64,000 nt of DNA. It comes from Diphasiastrum complanatum (Eukaryota > Streptophyta > Lycopodiopsida > Lycopodiales > Lycopodiaceae). Made by a program: the position numbers and the translations under genes. The notes under the pieces were generated by a model that made no database searches, was not told the origin of the DNA, and saw nothing but the letters and a program-made list of their open reading frames with translations. Shown piece after piece: positions 32,735-44,625 of the stretch (positions are counted from its first letter, which is position 1; each line of letters starts with the position of its first letter). The stretch lies in contig CM055097.1 in the NCBI GenBank assembly GCA_029204225.1, forward strand, positions 63,671,662-63,735,661, given 5' to 3'.

Positions 32735-33532
32735 ATAGACTTTGAGAATACTCCAAGTGAAGTCCTATGCTTTGTAAACAAGTCTTTTCCAAGTGATTTG
32801 GTGAAGATATCAACTACACATTCTTTTAAAGACACATGTTGAAGCTCCACCTCCTTCCATGACTTGTTCTCTCACAAAGTGATAAGCCACCTCAATATGC
32901 TTGCTCCTAGCATGAAAAATAGGATTGCTTGCCAACTTTTGGGCTGAAAGGTTATTACAAAAGATGATTGCACTCTCTAAAAAATCCAGAAAGTTAAGAT
33001 CTCTGATCATTTTCTTGATCCATATCATCTCCTTTGTGCAATGAGTAAGGGCTTTGTACTCGGCCTCACCAGATGACAATGAAATAGCCGCTTGTTTCTT
33101 TGACATCCATGATATAGCTCCATCACCTATGAAAATACAATGTGCACTTATAGATTTTCTATCCATTTGATCTCCAGCAAAGTTTGAATCTAAAAGGCCA
33201 TACAAGCTAGATGATGATCCCTCATACAATATGCCAAAATCTCGAGTTCTCATGATGTATCTCAAAACTCTCTTCCCTAGTTTCCAATGCTCCTCACTAG
33301 GATCTTGCATAAATTGGCTTAATCTACCAAGACAATAGCTTTGGTTAGATATATAAGTGAACCAACTAGCTTTCTATAGAGAGTAATGTCCTCGAAGGAT
33401 CTTTCATTACCTCTTATAGTTAGCTTTACATTTGACTCCATAGGTGTATCACAAGACTTTGCATCTACCATATGAAATCTACTTAGAATAGAATTAGCAT
33501 ACTTCTCTTGACAAATGAAAGTAGATTGAGAA
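32735..33532 (-). pseudogene. Copia reverse transcriptase end and RNase H fragment
   Basis: The minus strand reads HWKLGKRVLRYIMRTRDFGI, LLDSNFAGDQMDRKS, SKKQAAISLSSGEAEYKA and HARSKHIEVAYHFVREQV. It follows the same protein order as the intact element's residues about 1040-1270 and is clearly the same family. Frameshifts break it near 33,310, and at 33,533 it is cut by the LTR of another Copia element. The RNase H D-x-D has become D-S-N, so catalysis would be impaired. Confidence 0.85.
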
Positions 33533-34306
33533 TGTCAAAAACCGTGGAGATGACTGGCAGTGGAAGCTTGAAGCTTTGAGCGTAGGCATGTAGGAATGGA
33601 AACGCAATAGTTAGCAGCAAAAATATTCAAGAAGAATTATTCATACAGAATTGTGCAAATGAACAATACAGTAATGAGACAAAAATTGCACTCTGATTAA
33701 TATCAACAATGAGTACAATGCCTTCAAGTAATAACTTCAGCTTGCTGAGCGTGATAACGCTGGCTACAGAAGAACTCTGATTGTGTTAAGGCAACACTTT
33801 GATTGACTTACACATAGCTTGATTCAGCTAGTATATACTTACAAGTGTCTTCAAAAATATCTTATGAGCATCGAATGTTATTTACGCCAGTCTTTGTATA
33901 TGTACAAAGTTGGTAACCGCCCTTGGGATATTTGGTTGTCCAGCTATTTTTAGAGTTGATGATAAGTTGGCGACGTCGGTCTCCGCCAATATTGAAAAAC
34001 CCAAAAAACCTGAAGGTGCCCTTAGACTGAAAGTATGTAAATCCTGAAGGTGCCTCTAGAGCGAAGGCAAGGGAAAATGCGAAAAAGGATAAGGTGGGCC
34101 TGAAATGGATTCTATGGCATTCTGGCCACTGTGTCGTATTTTTTACGAAGGTGAGAAAAATGTGAAAAAGACAAGGGTGCTTTAAAAACGATTAAGGAAG
34201 AAAAATCTCAAAGGTCAAAAATGCGAAGGTCCGAAACACGTAGTCGGCCTTCGGTTTCAAGATTTACTTGAACGATTTATTAAGGCTGAGCATAAGAAAT
34301 CTAACA
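33533..34306 (-). mobile_element. Copia LTR nested in the preceding fragment
   Basis: On the minus strand it begins TGTTAGATTTC at 34306, after a polypurine tract, and ends TTTTTGACA at 33533, so TG...CA ends are present. It is the 3' LTR of the Copia relic at 34.3-37.0 kb. Its left end sits inside the reverse transcriptase of the older Copia fragment, showing insertion into it. A matching 5' LTR and target duplication were not found because the 5' end of the element is missing. Confidence 0.75.
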
Positions 34307-34316
34307 CTCCCCCTTA
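34307..34316 (-). other. polypurine tract
   Basis: Minus-strand TAAGGGGGAG abuts the LTR start TGTTAG. Confidence 0.7.
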
Positions 34317-36970
34317 ATGTGGATCCTGAAAAACTTTGATTTTCATATTTAACATATCGTTAAATCTGAGATGTTGTTCCTTTGATAGAACTTTTGTGAA
34401 GTAATATTTGTCATGTAGTTCTGCAGTAAACCAATGCTACTTCCTTGCTATGCACTTTCTCTCTAAGGTAATGATACCTGATTTCGATATGTTTTCTTCG
34501 AGAGTGAAATCTCGGATTGAGAGATAACACTATTGTGCTTTGATTGTCACAATAGATTGTTGTAGGAAGTGTTTGTGCAAGGTTGAGGTCTGCAAGCAGT
34601 TGCTTTAGCCAAATCGTCTCTTTGGTTTCATTTGTGATAACTATGTATTCTGATTATGTTGATGATAATGCAACTAAGGTCTGCTTCCGTCTGTTCCATG
34701 AAATTGGGCCTTGGTTGTACAAAAATACAAATCTAGAAGTTGATTTTTTGGTATCGACATCTCCTGTCCAATCTGCATTTGTGTAGGCTTCAAGTATGTT
34801 GGCAGTTTGGCTCTGCCTCCGTAGCAAATGCTGAGAGTTTTTGTTGCTTGGATGTACTTCATGATCTTTGTTAGCACTTTCTAGTGAGTTAAGCCTAGAT
34901 TTGATACAAACTGGCTAAGTATACTAATCGAATATGCAAGGTCTAGTCCCGTGCAGATCATTGCATACATCAATGAGCTGATGATGGATTGAAACGGATA
35001 GCGCTTTATCTCCTCCTTTGTTGTCTTAGTTTGAGGAGACTGTTCCTTTGATAACTTTAGTCTAGAGTCGAGTGGAAAGAGACTTGGTTTGTTGTTGGCC
35101 ATTCCATACTTTTCCAACATGTTGTTGAGATATCGTTGTTGACTGATGAAAGTCAGTCTGCTGGGTTGATCTCGTTGGATTTGGATTCCGAGACAGTAGT
35201 GGACTGGACCCATGTCAGTCATCTTGTATTCCTAGGCCAACATGCATTTTGTATCCTTCATTAGATTCAGATTGTTACTGAATAAGAGTGTATCATCTAC
35301 ATAGAGAATGATGATGATGAAGTAATCGGATACAGACTTGAATTAGACATTTGAGTCTGTCGACCCTAAGCCCTAAAACCATTCTCTATCAGAAATGCAT
35401 TGATCTTCTGCAACCAGGCTCTGGGTGACTGTTTCAGCCTGTAGAGCACCTTGTGGATTTTGCATACAAGGTGTTGTTGCTTGCCATTGAGTTCGTATCC
35501 CTCTAGTTGCATCATATAGATTTTTTCTTCGATGGTTCCATTGAGAAATGCGGTCTAGACATCCATCTGGTGGACTTCAAGATTTGTCGTGGCTGCGAAG
35601 GAGAGGAATAGGCAGATCGAAGCACGTTTGACAACTGGACTAAAGGTTTTAAATAATCCAGATAAGAAATCTAGGAAAAGCCTTTGGCAACTAGTCTGGC
35701 CTTGTAACGATTTAGCCTTCCTTCAGCGTCGTATTTCGTCTTGAATATCCATTTGCATGAAATTGGGTTTTGGTCCTTTGGCAGCTTAGTGACTGTCCAT
35801 GTTTGATTCTCCATTAGAGAATCAAATTTGGTGTCCATCGTTGCTTTTCACTAGTCAGCATCAGAAGTAGACATAGCCTCAAAAATGGTGATTGGTTCCT
35901 GCACAAAGTAGCAGGCCAGATCATCCATAAATCTGGATGGAGATTGTCTGGACTTGTTCGACCTTCTGGGTTGAGCTTCAGTCCTCTGATGTGGGTTTAC
36001 TCATTGAGGTTCTGTCTGAGTCAGTGTCGATATTCTGTAGTTGAATCCTTGGATCAAAATTTGGTTGTTCGACCCTTGGGTCGGATTTATCAGCAGCTTT
36101 CCCTTGTGGTCGATGAACTAGTCTTCCACAAAAATGACATCTCTACTGGTGAATGTCTTCTCGGTATCCAAATTGTAGAGCTTGTATGCCTTCTGGTCTG
36201 GGGAATAGTCGATGAAAATCATTTTCCTGCTCTTGTCATCTAACTTTCTTCTTAGATCTTCAGGGATCTGAACGAAAGCGATGCATCCAAACACGCGAAT
36301 ATTTTTGAGTAATGGTTTTGATCATGTCCACACCTCATAAGGTATCTTGCCATTCAGGGCTTTGATGATGGATCGATTTTGCAAATAGGCAGATATAGTA
36401 ATAACTTATGTCCAGTATTTTTTTGGAAGAGAGGCATGGTCCAGCATGCTCTTGGCACTTTTGATGAGTGTCTTGTTCTTCATAAAGTAGGTAGTAGTCC
36501 TTCGAGAGAAGTCGTCAATGAAGGTTAGGAAATAGAGAGCTCCCCCTGTGGAAGCAGTCTGCATCGGGCGACAAATGTTATTGTGTACAAGGTCAAGCAA
36601 GCCCTTGGATGTATGGGCTGAGTCTGAAATGAAGAGGCTTCTAGCATGCTTGCTGATAATACAACTTTCGCATGGAGAAGTTGGCTTGCTGATAGAAGGC
36701 AGATCTTGTACTAGACTCTGAACAGACATTTGTTGAATATTGTTCAAGTTAAAATGGCCAAGTCTGAAATGCCACAACATATCAGTTGATTTAGAAGTGG
36801 CTATGTGAAGAGCTGGACTGTTAGAAGAGTAACAATGGCTGAGTTTATAAAGATAGCCACGTCTTGTTCCATAGATAGTGGATGCTGCTGGATAATCTTT
36901 ATAATGCATGGGTAAGGTGATGCTAATCCCATTAGCAACACCGATATTCATCAGATTCATAGGAATCTAA
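34317..36970 (-). pseudogene. Ty1/copia integrase-reverse transcriptase-RNase H relic
   Basis: From right to left on the minus strand: a pre-integrase segment ending RRGYLYKLSHC, then DMLWHFRLGHFNLNNIQQM with CESC (HHCC finger), and FIDDFSRRTTTYFMKNK (integrase core start) at 36960-36406; integrase C-terminal and reverse transcriptase scraps in several frames at 36,400-35,230, including NRYKARLVAKG near 35,690; the reverse transcriptase end (MTDMGPVHYCLGIQIQRD, with LDLAYSISILSQFVSN) at 35222-34881; then RNase H scraps to about 34,400. Stops and frameshifts are frequent, so it is old. Its 5' part (LTR, gag, protease) is absent: at about 36,970 it meets a Gypsy gag fragment in the same orientation. 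Confidence 0.8.
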
Positions 36971-36974
36971 GAAA

Positions 36975-38844
36975 TTTTTGGAATCTCATCGAGTTTTTGT
37001 TGTTCGTCTTGGATATTGGGTAGCTGAAAACTTCTATGGATATAACTTTGGAGGCCTGTGAAAGACCTCATTGCACTATGGAACGGCATTGTGATCTGGG
37101 CTTGCAGAAGTTCAAAGAGAACTTTGAGTCTCTGTAGCTCTTTTGTGAGGATCAGAGTAGATAACAAACATTTTGTGTTGTGTTCCTCCTGCAAAAGCTC
37201 ATCTCAGAATTCGTTGTATCGCCATTTTTTCACTCGTGGTTCAGGATAGTCCCGTGGTAATGTGGAAGCTGTCAAAGAGCTTCCTGTATGGTCAGCAAGT
37301 TTTACTTGGTTTTGCTGTTGTTGTTGAGCTTGGCATTGAGCTCAAGTTAGGACCCTAACAGGTTCTGAAGATACATGTCGGGCGGGTAGGATATTGTTTG
37401 GTTGCTTGGGGCAATCTTTGAAGCTGTGTTTTCGAACACACTCTGGACATTCGGCATGGTATTGGTTTTTAACTTTACAATCAACTATGAAATGTCTCGT
37501 TTCGCCACAGATGAAGCATCTGTTGCTCATGGGACCTTGGGAAATTGCATAACCATCTTGGATGGCTAGCATTTCTGGATTTTTTGGATTAGTTGGATAC
37601 TCATCTCTTTTGCAGGAGCATGAGGGACTGCCAAGAGTGGATGTGGTATCTGCATGGTATGAGAGTGCTAGTTGAGATTGAGTTTCCCGTTTGTGTTGTT
37701 TAGGCAGCTTTTGGATGTGAACCTGTGGGTTGTTTTGTGGAGGATATTAATGTTGTTGGTTCCATGAAACAAATTGATTTCTAGGAGGCTGACACGGTAT
37801 CGTTGGGTGTCGGGTATTTTTACTGTAACTTTGGCAACTGGTTCCACCTTGGATGATTGTTACAGGAAAGCTTCAAGTGCATTTTGAATTTGCTGATGAT
37901 ATTTGTGATGCAGTCTGATCTCTTTAGAAGGTTGAGGATAAACAATTGGTGTAGACCCTTCACTCGAGGGAATGTTGGGTTGTTGGATGTTGCTGGGTGC
38001 AATGGTAGGGGCTCGACACTGGGTTTGTGTACGAGTCAAGACCTAGACTGGCTAAGTTTCAATTGGCAAGGTTTCTACTTGCACGGAGCATATAGGAGTA
38101 GCTGGTTTAGATCGGGAAGGACAATACTTCACATGGTGTTCAATGCCACAATTTTCACAAGCTGGTGAAAAGCAAAGTTTGTCTGGACAACGAATACTAG
38201 GATGTTTACCTACACAGATAAAGCATCTGCATATTGGTGAAAGTTGTGCGTTGCAAATACAACTGGGTTAGCATCATAGGTTTGGGCATTATGATCATAC
38301 GCATAATATACAACTGTCTTAGTGAAGTACCCTAGTTGAGTAGTGTTGTTCACATAATAAGTTGTTGGATCGATGGTATTGGGATCAAGATAGTGAACAA
38401 CATGTTATGGAGTGGGTTGATTAACGAAGAACCATTGACGTGGTGGATACTAATTGGGTGCAGTTGGTTGTGGTTGATAGACTCCTTGTTGCGGCATAGA
38501 CTGTTGTGGATTGTAAGCACGGTATTGCCGATACATGGATCTGGGGTCCACCGGATAATGGTGTTTCAGTCGGAGATATTCATTGGCAATGTGGTTCTGT
38601 GAACACATAGAACACCATATATTTTCTCTTGCTAAAAATGATTTTCAACAATGTTTTTCATAGCGGTTTGAAAATCAGCAGCAAGTTTATCCATATGGGT
38701 TTGTTGAGCTTTCTACCAAGTTTCCATTTGTTGTAGAAGCTATGAGGATTGGGTGGTATTTTTGAACTTCTGATGATTAAGATGTTTGAGATTTCTTGAT
38801 TTCTTTTCTCTGTTATCAAAGTCCTCATCGGACCCCTCGTCTTC
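36975..38844 (-). pseudogene. Ty3/gypsy gag fragment, downstream part
   Basis: Minus-strand scraps continue the gag whose start lies at 45,763-45,275, on the far side of the intact Copia insertion. Visible are EDEGSDEDFDNREKKSRN next to the insertion, a Gln/Pro-rich central region, and two zinc-knuckle-like units at 37572-37342 (CFICGETRHFIVDC and CPECVRKHSFKDCP). A similar CxxC...HCYKDCP unit occurs in the Gypsy relic at 51.0 kb. Many stops. It ends near 36,970 against a Copia relic. Confidence 0.6.
38840..38844 (+). repeat. target-site duplication TCTTC (left)
   Basis: TCTTC immediately before the 5' LTR is repeated immediately after the 3' LTR (45275-45279), a 5-bp duplication as expected for Copia integration. 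Confidence 0.9.
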
Positions 38845-39499
38845 TGTGAAAATTGTCAACATTTCCTAGCTAGTTTGAGGCCTAAATTGGCTAAAATTGT
38901 AAATAGTTTTGGTTCTGGAGTTTTACACGTGTGAACCAGGCCACAATGTTCTTATTTACTGTATTTTTTCAGTATGATGAAGTTTCAAACTTCATACCCT
39001 TCAAAATGAGACCATTTTGATGTATTTTGGTCATATAAGCCATTTTTAGCTATTTTTCCTATATAGGGAATATCTAGGGTCAAGTACCTTCTAGAGAGAG
39101 GAGAGAGAGTCATCTTCCTCATCCATAAATAGTAGGGAAGTCGTGGAGAACAGGTTGGAGAAACCTTTTGTATGCTTCATTGAGATCAATAGATCATTGT
39201 CATTGTTTCTTCCTCCATTGAGAGCATTGTTGTGTGTATTGTCTTCAAGCTATTGTGTATGATCTTAGGTGCTTTTCAAAAGTGGTAGGCTGATGTATTA
39301 TGGACTGTATAATGCTATTTTGGGCCGCACTTGATGTTTATGGAAGTTTCCATTTGTGATAAATGCCTTTTGATCAAGTTCTTTGCATTCTAGGTAGCAT
39401 AGAATGTGTTGCCAATTCCTAGCTTATGTAGTTTGGAGTGCAAGCATTCAAGCCAATGATCTTGGAGTTTAGATCCACTTAGGATCTGTATTTTTCACA
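38845..39499 (+). repeat. 5' LTR (655 bp)
   Basis: It begins TGTGAAAATT and ends TTTTTCACA, with perfect short inverted ends TGTGAA/TTCACA. ACACGTGTGA lies at 38925-38934 and a probable TATA box CCTATATAGG at about 39059-39068, which would start transcription near 39,095. Confidence 0.95.
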
Positions 39500-39511
39500 T
39501 GGTATCAGAGC
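39500..39511 (+). other. primer-binding site (initiator-Met tRNA)
   Basis: TGGTATCAGAGC directly follows the 5' LTR, the standard Copia primer site for minus-strand synthesis. Confidence 0.95.
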
Positions 39512-40671
39512 TGGTTGGCTTCTATTTACAGTAAGTATTCCATTTTTGGTGATATTTGGATGTTTGATCAAGTTCTAGCATGATTTTGCATTGCTTTGTT
39601 GATCAAATCTTACTAACCTTTGTTTTGTGAGTTGAACTTGTGGATCAAAAGCATATTTCAGGTCTATTGAAGATCAGATACTGAAAAGAAACTATTTTGG
39701 ATCAGATCATAACACCTAATCATTTGTGATTGTGAGGCTTGTGCATATTCAATACTAACAATGTTCTTTTCAATCCTATTGTTGACAATCTCCATTCTTG
39801 GATGAACACTCTCCTTAAGTGGATGAAACTTCTCCTTAAGTGGATGACAAATGCTCTTTTGAGTGAGTTGTAATTCTCCTAAAGGCTGAGCAAAGCTCCC
39901 ATTTGGATGAAAGATCCCCTTTTTTGGGTGAACATATTGTAAGCTCCATTGTGAAGAGCATATTGTAAAGATTGTCATCAATTTTGGCATAAATTTTGGT
40001 GTACTTTGTTGAGCATGTAAGTAACTCTCCTTATGTAATTTGATTGGAGCATTTGCTGGAAGGTGTTAACCATTATGCAAGTGTGTTTTCAGGTTCTTAA
40101 TAGGTTGAGGAACATTCTCATGTGAAGTGATCTTAGATCTACATCTAAACACCAAGATTTGACAAGATAGTGAAGCTAGTCTTGTGATTCACTAAGTGTG
40201 CTCATTCATTCACCTCTAAATCTTGTATTTATCACTTGCTGGAGTTTATAAACTTTTAGAAGTGTGGTTTACATGTGGTTTTACAGGTTGAATCAATATC
40301 TTAGTGTGTTGATCATATGTTGATCAAGTTTGTTCATTACTAGGTAATCTTGGCATCCTAGTTTTGGGTATTTTCTAAGAATGCAAGTAACTCTTCACAC
40401 CATAACTTGATTTGGTCACTTGCTGGAAAGTTTGAGAGCTTAAACAAGAGTGTGTTCAGGTTGGTTTGATTTTGTAATCCATTCTTAGTGTGTGCAAAGT
40501 GTTGCATGTGTTTCAATCTTCCTTTCTATGCTTGGAAACCATCTAGGTTCAAGATAGAAGTGTTTTAGGGTCCTAAATCTTCATAGATCTCTTTATCTAT
40601 CATTTGTTGAGAGAAAAGTGAGTGCTAAGTGCTTTAGGACAGAACCTAAAAGTTGAAGAAACATTAGAATC
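39512..40671 (+). other. Copia untranslated leader with ~183-bp degenerate repeats
   Basis: About 1.16 kb with no gene. TTGCTGG followed by a GTGTG...CAGGTTG block recurs at about 40053, 40236 and 40420, i.e. every 183-184 bp, suggesting an old triplication. CTCCTTAAGTGGATGA occurs twice at about 39812-39846. It would hold packaging and translation-control signals of the element, none of which I can point to. Confidence 0.6.
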
Positions 40672-43600
40672 ATGGCTTCCAATGGTGGGATCATGCTAGA
40701 GTCTAGTGAAAGGTTGAGTTCATCAAACTACTCTACTTGGAAAGTGAGGATGGAGTCCTTACTTGAGTTGAATGAACTCATGGACATAGTTGCAGAAATT
40801 GAAGAGAGACCTCTCACACTTCAAGAGCAACAAAGGTTTGATAAGAAGGCCAAAAGGGCTCTTCATATCATTAAAATGAATGTTACAAATGAACTTCTCA
40901 AGGAAGTTGGAAAGTGTCAAAGTGCAAGTGAGGCATGGAATGCCTTAAAGAAGCTCTTTGAATCAAAGTCCACATCTAGGGTATTGACCCTAAGGAGACA
41001 AATATTTTCTAGTAGGCAAAGAGAGGGTGAAAGTGCTCATGCATTTATCTTGAGAGTTAAGTCCCTAAGTGATGATTTAGCATGCATTGATGAGAACATA
41101 AAAGATGGTGAAATAGTCCAAGTTATGTTGAATGGTTTGCTAAATGAACATGCTAACCTTGTGCAAAGTTTTGCCATTCAAAGAGTCTTGCCAAGTGTGG
41201 TTGACTTGCAAGAAATCTTATTGGCTGAAGAACATAGGTTGCAATCAAAGCTTGATGGTGCATCCTTGCAAGGTGGAGGTGAAGAGGCTTTCTTCACAAA
41301 AGGCAAATTCAAGGGCAAAGGTAAAGGCAAAGGGAAATGGTCCAAAGGTGGTAACTTTGATCATGATGATCACTCTTCCTCTTCCTCTTCTACTAAGAAC
41401 AATAAGTCAAAGTTCAAGTGCTTTTATTGTGGGATAAAAGGTCATTTTGCAAATGAATGTTATAAGAAGAAAAGAGAGCAAGGAGAGAGGCAAGGAAATC
41501 TTACAATAGATGAGGAAGAACATAACACATGTGAATCACTTGTTATGACTTCAAGTTTGTTAGCCAACATAGATGATAATGATCCTTGGTGGATTGATAG
41601 TGGAGCCTCATCTCACATGACAAGACATAAGGAATACTTTACATCCTTATTGTCTTATGAGGGAGAAGGTAACATCATCTACACTGCAAATGATGGTCAA
41701 TGTGACATCAAAGGCATAGGCACTATTCCTATTTCCCTTTCAACAAATAGGAAAGCAAATCTTGAAAATGTTTTGTACATTCCTTCAATCACTAAGAATT
41801 TGCTTAGTGTAAGTCAAATGATTGACAAAGGACTTGATGTGGAGTTCATTGGAGATGCATGTTTGATAAGTAAATGTGGATCCTTGATTGCTCAAGGTAG
41901 GAGGCATGGTAAACTTTTCAAGCTTGATGCATGTGTGATCTCTAATCATGAAGGATGTATGGCTAGGGAGCAATTGACAAACCAAGAAGTTTGGCACAAG
42001 AGGTTGGGCCATCCCAACTTCAAATCTTTGGAGGTAATGGCAAAGAAAGAGCTTGTTCTTGGTCTCCCTAAAAGTCTTGTTGCAAACAATAGTGTTTGTG
42101 AACATTGTGCCTTGTCCAAATCTCATAGACTTGCTTATTCTAGATCTACTTCTAGATCTAAAGAAGCTTTTCAACTTGTGCATTCTGATATTCATTCTTC
42201 TAGTACAACTAGCAATGGTGGGGCAAAGATGTATGCAACTTTCATTGATGACTTTAGTAGGTATACTTGGATCTATCTTCTTAAAAGTAAGGATGAAGTG
42301 TTTGCTGCATTTGTCAAGTTCAAGAATGAAATGGAAAACCAATTCAATACAAAGATCAAATGCTTAAGATCTGATAATGGAGGGGAATACACCTCAAATA
42401 GGTTCAAAGACTTTTGTATAGCACATGGGATTAAGAGGGAGATGTCTAGTCCTAGGACTCCACAACAGAATGGAGTGGCCGAGAGGAAGAATAGAACCCT
42501 TTGTGAATGTGCCAAGGCAATGAGACTACATGCTAATCTTGCTAAGTCTTTTTGGGGGGAAGCTTTAGCATGTGCTAACTATCTATGTAATAGATGGACA
42601 AGTGCTTCCTTGGATGGTAAAACTCCTCATGAGGTTCTTTATGGTAGAAGGCCGAGTGTCAAGCATTGTAGGATCTTTGGATGTACATGTTTTGTCAATA
42701 TCACACTTGATGATAGAACTAAAGAAGATCCTTCATCAAAGAAGGGTGTGTTTGTTGGCTATAGTGAAGTAAGCAAGGCTTACAAAGTGTACATTCCTTC
42801 TACAAAGAAAGTTGTCATAAGTAGGGATGTCATCTTTCATGAAGAGAATGTTTCCAATGTTGTTGATGTTGATGTTGATGTGCCTACTAATCATCATGAT
42901 GTGCAAGATGTCTTGGATGAAGATGGAGATGCCACTCCAAAGCAAACTTCAAGGAAGACTCAAAGGCAAAGGGCTAAGCCATCAAGGCTAACCTATGATG
43001 AAAAAGGAAAGCAAGTGGTGGACAACTCTAACTTTGCTTTTCTTACCTCTTTTGATGAACCAACTTGTGTAGGTGAAGCAATTCAAAAGAAGGAATGGAT
43101 CCAAGCCATGGATCATGAGCATCAAGCACTCATCAAAAGCAACACATGGAGGTTGGTAAAGCTTCCAAAGGACAAGAAGGCAATTGGTTGTAAGTGGATC
43201 TTCAAGATCAAGACAAATCAAGATGGATCAATCAACAAGTACAAGGCAAGGTTGGTGGCAAAGGGGTATGCTCAAGAATATGGTATTGACTATGATGAGA
43301 CCTTTGCACCCGTGGCAAAGATGGTAACTATTCGAATCCTAATCTCTCTTGCAACTCTTTATGATTGGGATATGTGGCAAATGGATGTTACTAATGCCTT
43401 CTTGAATGGTGATCTTGAAGAAGATATTTACATGGAGCAACCCGAGGGCTATGTTTCACATGATGAGCCTAATCATGTGTGCTATCTCCAAAAGAGTTTG
43501 TATGGGCTAAAGCAAGCACCAAGGAGTTGGTATGCTAAGCTCAATTCCTTCTTACTTTCTCAAAACTTTGTTATGAGTGAGTATGATCATTCTCTCTACT

Positions 43601-44625
43601 TTAGATTGAATGAAAATGATATCACTTTACTTTTGATCTATGTTGATGACATTATCTTAAGTGGTGGTAACAATCTAGATATAGATGAAATCAAGATGGC
43701 ACTCAAAAGAGAGTTTGAAATTCAAGATCTTGGTAAACTTCATTATATCTTAGGAATAGAGATTATTAGAACTTCTAAATCTACATTCATATGTCAAGAA
43801 AAGTATGTTAACTCTATTCTAAAAAGGTTTCATATGGAAGATTGTAAAGTTGTTTCTACTCCTATGGAATCAAATGTAAAGCTAACTACAAGAAGTAATG
43901 AAAGATCCTTCAAGGACATTACTCTCTATAGAAAGCTAATAGGATCTCTTATATGGTTAACCATCACAAGACCTGATCTAAGCTTTGTGGTTGGTAAACT
44001 AAGTCAATTTATGCAAGATCCTAGTGAGGCTCATTGGAAGCTAGGAAAGAGAGTACTTAGATACATCTCGGGATCTAGAGATTTTGGCATCTTGTATGGA
44101 GGTACTACACCTAACCTTTGTGGATTTTCAGATTCAGATTTTGCAGGTGATCAAATGGATAGGAAGTCAACAAGTGCCTTTGCAATCTATCTTGGAGATG
44201 GAGTGGTCTCATGGCTATCAAAGAAGCAACCAACTATCTCTCTATCTTCCACCGAAGCCGAGTACAAGGCATTAACAACATGCACCAAGGAGATTCTTTG
44301 GATCAAGAGGATGTTATTGGATCTTCACTTGCTGGAACCAGAGAAGACTCCAATCATACTTTATGATAACCTTTCAGCCCAAAGCTTGGCAAGCAATCCT
44401 GTTTTTCATGCAAGGAGCAAGCACATTGAGATTGCTCACCATTTTGTGAGAGATCAAGTCATTGCCAAAGAGGTGGAGCTTCAACATGTCTCTTCAAAGG
44501 AGTGTGTGGCTGATATCTTCACCAAACCATTGGGAAAGGACCTATATTTAATGCATAGATCTAATCTTGGAATGTGCTCAAAGACTATGTTGAAACTAGC
44601 ATCCAATGTTGAAGAGGGAGTGTGA
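40672..44625 (+). CDS. intact Copia gag-pol polyprotein, 1317 residues
   Basis: One frame encodes the whole retrotransposon polyprotein. Gag occupies about residues 1-300, with the NYSTWKVRMESLL start and a CCHC knuckle at C250/C253/H258/C263 after a basic GKGKGKGK run. Protease: WWIDSGASSHMT with D309-S-G. Integrase: HHCC finger H442/H447/C476/C479, catalytic D506, D568 and E604 (DD35E). Reverse transcriptase about 800-1060: KARLVAKG, LYGLKQAP and YVDD at 990-993. RNase H about 1150-1270: DSDFAGD, STEAEYKA, YDNLSAQ and HARSKHIE. All catalytic residues are present. The stop TGA (44623-44625) lies inside the 3' LTR, so the last codon and stop are encoded by the LTR. The start ATG follows a long leader; it was chosen because it opens the frame directly at the conserved gag start. 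Confidence 0.95.
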   Translation: MASNGGIMLESSERLSSSNYSTWKVRMESLLELNELMDIVAEIEERPLTLQEQQRFDKKAKRALHIIKMNVTNELLKEVGKCQSASEAWNALKKLFESKSTSRVLTLRRQIFSSRQREGESAHAFILRVKSLSDDLACIDENIKDGEIVQVMLNGLLNEHANLVQSFAIQRVLPSVVDLQEILLAEEHRLQSKLDGASLQGGGEEAFFTKGKFKGKGKGKGKWSKGGNFDHDDHSSSSSSTKNNKSKFKCFYCGIKGHFANECYKKKREQGERQGNLTIDEEEHNTCESLVMTSSLLANIDDNDPWWIDSGASSHMTRHKEYFTSLLSYEGEGNIIYTANDGQCDIKGIGTIPISLSTNRKANLENVLYIPSITKNLLSVSQMIDKGLDVEFIGDACLISKCGSLIAQGRRHGKLFKLDACVISNHEGCMAREQLTNQEVWHKRLGHPNFKSLEVMAKKELVLGLPKSLVANNSVCEHCALSKSHRLAYSRSTSRSKEAFQLVHSDIHSSSTTSNGGAKMYATFIDDFSRYTWIYLLKSKDEVFAAFVKFKNEMENQFNTKIKCLRSDNGGEYTSNRFKDFCIAHGIKREMSSPRTPQQNGVAERKNRTLCECAKAMRLHANLAKSFWGEALACANYLCNRWTSASLDGKTPHEVLYGRRPSVKHCRIFGCTCFVNITLDDRTKEDPSSKKGVFVGYSEVSKAYKVYIPSTKKVVISRDVIFHEENVSNVVDVDVDVPTNHHDVQDVLDEDGDATPKQTSRKTQRQRAKPSRLTYDEKGKQVVDNSNFAFLTSFDEPTCVGEAIQKKEWIQAMDHEHQALIKSNTWRLVKLPKDKKAIGCKWIFKIKTNQDGSINKYKARLVAKGYAQEYGIDYDETFAPVAKMVTIRILISLATLYDWDMWQMDVTNAFLNGDLEEDIYMEQPEGYVSHDEPNHVCYLQKSLYGLKQAPRSWYAKLNSFLLSQNFVMSEYDHSLYFRLNENDITLLLIYVDDIILSGGNNLDIDEIKMALKREFEIQDLGKLHYILGIEIIRTSKSTFICQEKYVNSILKRFHMEDCKVVSTPMESNVKLTTRSNERSFKDITLYRKLIGSLIWLTITRPDLSFVVGKLSQFMQDPSEAHWKLGKRVLRYISGSRDFGILYGGTTPNLCGFSDSDFAGDQMDRKSTSAFAIYLGDGVVSWLSKKQPTISLSSTEAEYKALTTCTKEILWIKRMLLDLHLLEPEKTPIILYDNLSAQSLASNPVFHARSKHIEIAHHFVRDQVIAKEVELQHVSSKECVADIFTKPLGKDLYLMHRSNLGMCSKTMLKLASNVEEGV
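44608..44620 (+). other. polypurine tract
   Basis: GTTGAAGAGGGAG directly precedes the 3' LTR and is simultaneously coding for the C-terminal Val-Glu-Glu-Gly of the polyprotein. Confidence 0.85.
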
